A DNA stretch of 64,000 nucleotides from assembly GCF_900102875.1 (NCBI RefSeq), contig NZ_FNGH01000001.1, positions 276,993 to 340,992 on the forward strand, read 5' to 3'. Shown in pieces: positions 62,589-64,000 of this stretch (position 1 is the first letter of the stretch; each line of letters begins with the position of its first letter). The translations under genes were made by a program, and so were the position numbers. Origin of the DNA: Franzmannia pantelleriensis. GTDB taxonomy: Bacteria > Pseudomonadota > Gammaproteobacteria > Pseudomonadales > Halomonadaceae. The notes beneath the pieces were generated by a model that was not told where the DNA came from, made no database searches, and saw nothing but the letters and a program-made list of their open reading frames with translations.

Positions 62589-64000
62589 TCAGTCAGCGTC
62601 GTAGGAGAGTACCGGTGACAGCCAGCGCTCGAGCTCGGCGAGAGGCATCTCTTTGCGCTCGGCCAGCACCTCGACCTGGTCACGGGTGATCTTGCCGGTG
62701 GCGAAGTACTTCGACTGGGGATGTGCGAAGTACCAGCCCGATACCGCGGCGGCGGGCCACATGGCGAAGCTCTCGGTCAGGGTCAGCCCGGTATGGCGCT
62801 CGGCGTCGAGCAGGCGGAACAGCGTGGCCTTCTCGGTATGGTCGGGACAGGCCGGATAACCCGGCGCAGGGCGAATGCCCTGGTACTGCTCGGCGATCAA
62901 CGCCTCGTTGTCGAGCTGCTCTTGCGGCACATAGCCCCAGAACTCCTTACGCACCCGCTCGTGCATGCGCTCGGCGAAGGCCTCGGCGAGGCGATCGGTG
63001 AGGGCCTGGACCATGATCGCGTTGTAGTCGTCGCCAGCGGCTTCGTAGGCCTTGCTGAGCTCGTCCACACCGTGGCCGGTGGTAACCGCGAAACCACCGA
63101 TCCAGTCGGGCTTGCCGCTCTCTTTCGGGGCGATGAAATCGGCCAGGCTGTAGCAGATGCCGTCACGGTTCTTGGTCATCTGTTGGCGAATATGGTGTAG
63201 CCGCTCGATAACCTCACTGCGCGATTCGTCGGCGTAGACCTCGATGACATCGTCGTCGACGCTATTGGCCGGCCACAGGCCGATCACGCCACGCGCCTGG
63301 ACGCGTTTTTCATCGACCAGCTTGGCCAGCATCGCCTGGGCGTCGGCAAACAGGTTGCGCGCGGCTTCTCCGACCACCTTGTCATCGAGAATCTTGGGGT
63401 ACTTGCCGGCCAGCTGCCAGCTCATGAAGAACGGCGTCCAGTCGATGCGCTCGATCAGTTCTTCGAGATCGTAGTCATCGAAGACCTGAAGCCCGGTGAC
63501 ATGCGGTGCGGGTGGCGTGAAGCTGGTCCAGTCGGTGCGGAAGCGGCGCTTGCGTGCCTCGGCGTAGGAGAGGTCGGCGGCCTTGGGACGGCGCTTGGCA
63601 TTTCGCTCGCGGACTTTCTCGTACTCCTCGCGAATATCCGCGACATAAGCCGGCTTGAGGCTGGGCGTCAGCAGGCGTCCGGCGACGCCCACCGCACGCG
63701 ATGCGTCGGTGACGTAGATCACCGGGTGCTCGTACTGGGGTTCGATCTTGACCGCAGTGTGGGCCTTGGAGGTGGTAGCGCCACCGATCAGCAGCGGCAG
63801 CGAAAAGCCCTGGCGCTGCATCTCCTTGGCGACGTGAACCATCTCGTCCAGCGACGGCGTGATCAGCCCCGACAGGCCGATGATATCGGCGTTCACTTCC
63901 CGGGCGGTCTGCAGGATCTTCTCGGCAGGCACCATCACACCGAGGTCGATGACCTCATAGTTGTTGCACTGCAGGACCACGCCGACGATGTTCTTGCCGA
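62589..64000 (-). CDS. metH: Cobalamin-dependent methionine synthase, C-terminal part (runs off window)
   Basis: About 470 residues of MetH; the frame stays open to the right edge, where it reads [16 protein letters not shown]. This follows the cobalamin His motif DxHxxG, which must lie just outside. Within the window are the rest of the cobalamin-binding Rossmann domain ([40 protein letters not shown]) and the AdoMet-activation domain ([50 protein letters not shown]). The enzyme methylates homocysteine using methyltetrahydrofolate. The N-terminal homocysteine and folate domains are not visible. Confidence 0.95.
   Translation of the reverse strand, partial: GKNIVGVVLQCNNYEVIDLGVMVPAEKILQTAREVNADIIGLSGLITPSLDEMVHVAKEMQRQGFSLPLLIGGATTSKAHTAVKIEPQYEHPVIYVTDASRAVGVAGRLLTPSLKPAYVADIREEYEKVRERNAKRRPKAADLSYAEARKRRFRTDWTSFTPPAPHVTGLQVFDDYDLEELIERIDWTPFFMSWQLAGKYPKILDDKVVGEAARNLFADAQAMLAKLVDEKRVQARGVIGLWPANSVDDDVIEVYADESRSEVIERLHHIRQQMTKNRDGICYSLADFIAPKESGKPDWIGGFAVTTGHGVDELSKAYEAAGDDYNAIMVQALTDRLAEAFAERMHERVRKEFWGYVPQEQLDNEALIAEQYQGIRPAPGYPACPDHTEKATLFRLLDAERHTGLTLTESFAMWPAAAVSGWYFAHPQSKYFATGKITRDQVEVLAERKEMPLAELERWLSPVLSYDAD

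Overview
The window reads as chromosomal DNA of a moderately GC-rich gammaproteobacterium, most likely Halomonas or a close Halomonadaceae relative. This is inferred from the look of the housekeeping proteins (tusDCB-tusE, hrpB, pdxH, metH, the formate dehydrogenase operon) and from gene order; no database search was possible. No rRNA, tRNA, CRISPR array or complete insertion sequence was seen.

Positions 1-13100 are a surface-glycan region: a glycosyltransferase fragment, a GT2 and two GT4 enzymes, a Wzy/ligase-like membrane protein, then a tightly overlapping six-gene operon (5318-11444). That operon encodes a UbiA-type phosphoribosyltransferase, a YbhN/LPG-type membrane protein, a DprE1-like FAD oxidase, a DprE2-like reductase, a HAD phosphatase and an AT-rich GT-C glycosyltransferase. 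Together they look like a polyprenyl-phosphoryl-D-arabinofuranose pathway plus a user enzyme, best known from mycobacteria. A palindromic mobile-like repeat and galE follow. Composition is patchy, with AT-rich stretches at 1-540, 9600-11900 and 13100-14300, which suggests transfer.

Positions 14242-21320 are the most interesting locus: a lasso-peptide cluster of the paeninodin type. On the + strand lie B2 (leader peptidase), C (lactam synthetase), a 56-residue precursor A, a terminator/attenuator and B1 (PqqD-like leader binder). On the - strand lie an HPr-kinase-like kinase, a nucleotidyltransferase and an ABC exporter. The precursor has the leader motif W-x2-P-x-L...T and a core whose ninth residue is Glu, exactly where the macrolactam acceptor is expected. 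It ends in Ser, the residue paeninodin-type kinases phosphorylate.

Positions 21447-30803 hold a di-heme cytochrome c peroxidase behind an FNR/Anr-like box, then xdhA-xdhB-xdhC-guaD for purine catabolism behind a near-perfect RutR box, then a RutR-like TetR regulator and a GntR/FCD regulator with its own palindromic operator candidate. Positions 30808-38211 hold hrpB, a Bax-inhibitor-1 protein, the tRNA 2-thiouridine sulfur relay, acpH and molybdenum-cofactor genes.

Positions 38311-47729 are a membrane-bound, Cys-type (not selenocysteine) formate dehydrogenase with its accessory genes and a divergent fdhD. Positions 47739-52281 hold an XRE-cupin regulator, a deacetylase and a divergent acyl-CoA-synthetase/GNAT fusion, which may form an acetylation/deacetylation pair. 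The remainder holds pdxH, small oxidoreductases, smrA, cysI with its DUF934 partner, a periplasmic-binding-protein/GGDEF-EAL sensory pair, a MATE exporter and the C-terminal part of metH, which runs off the right edge.
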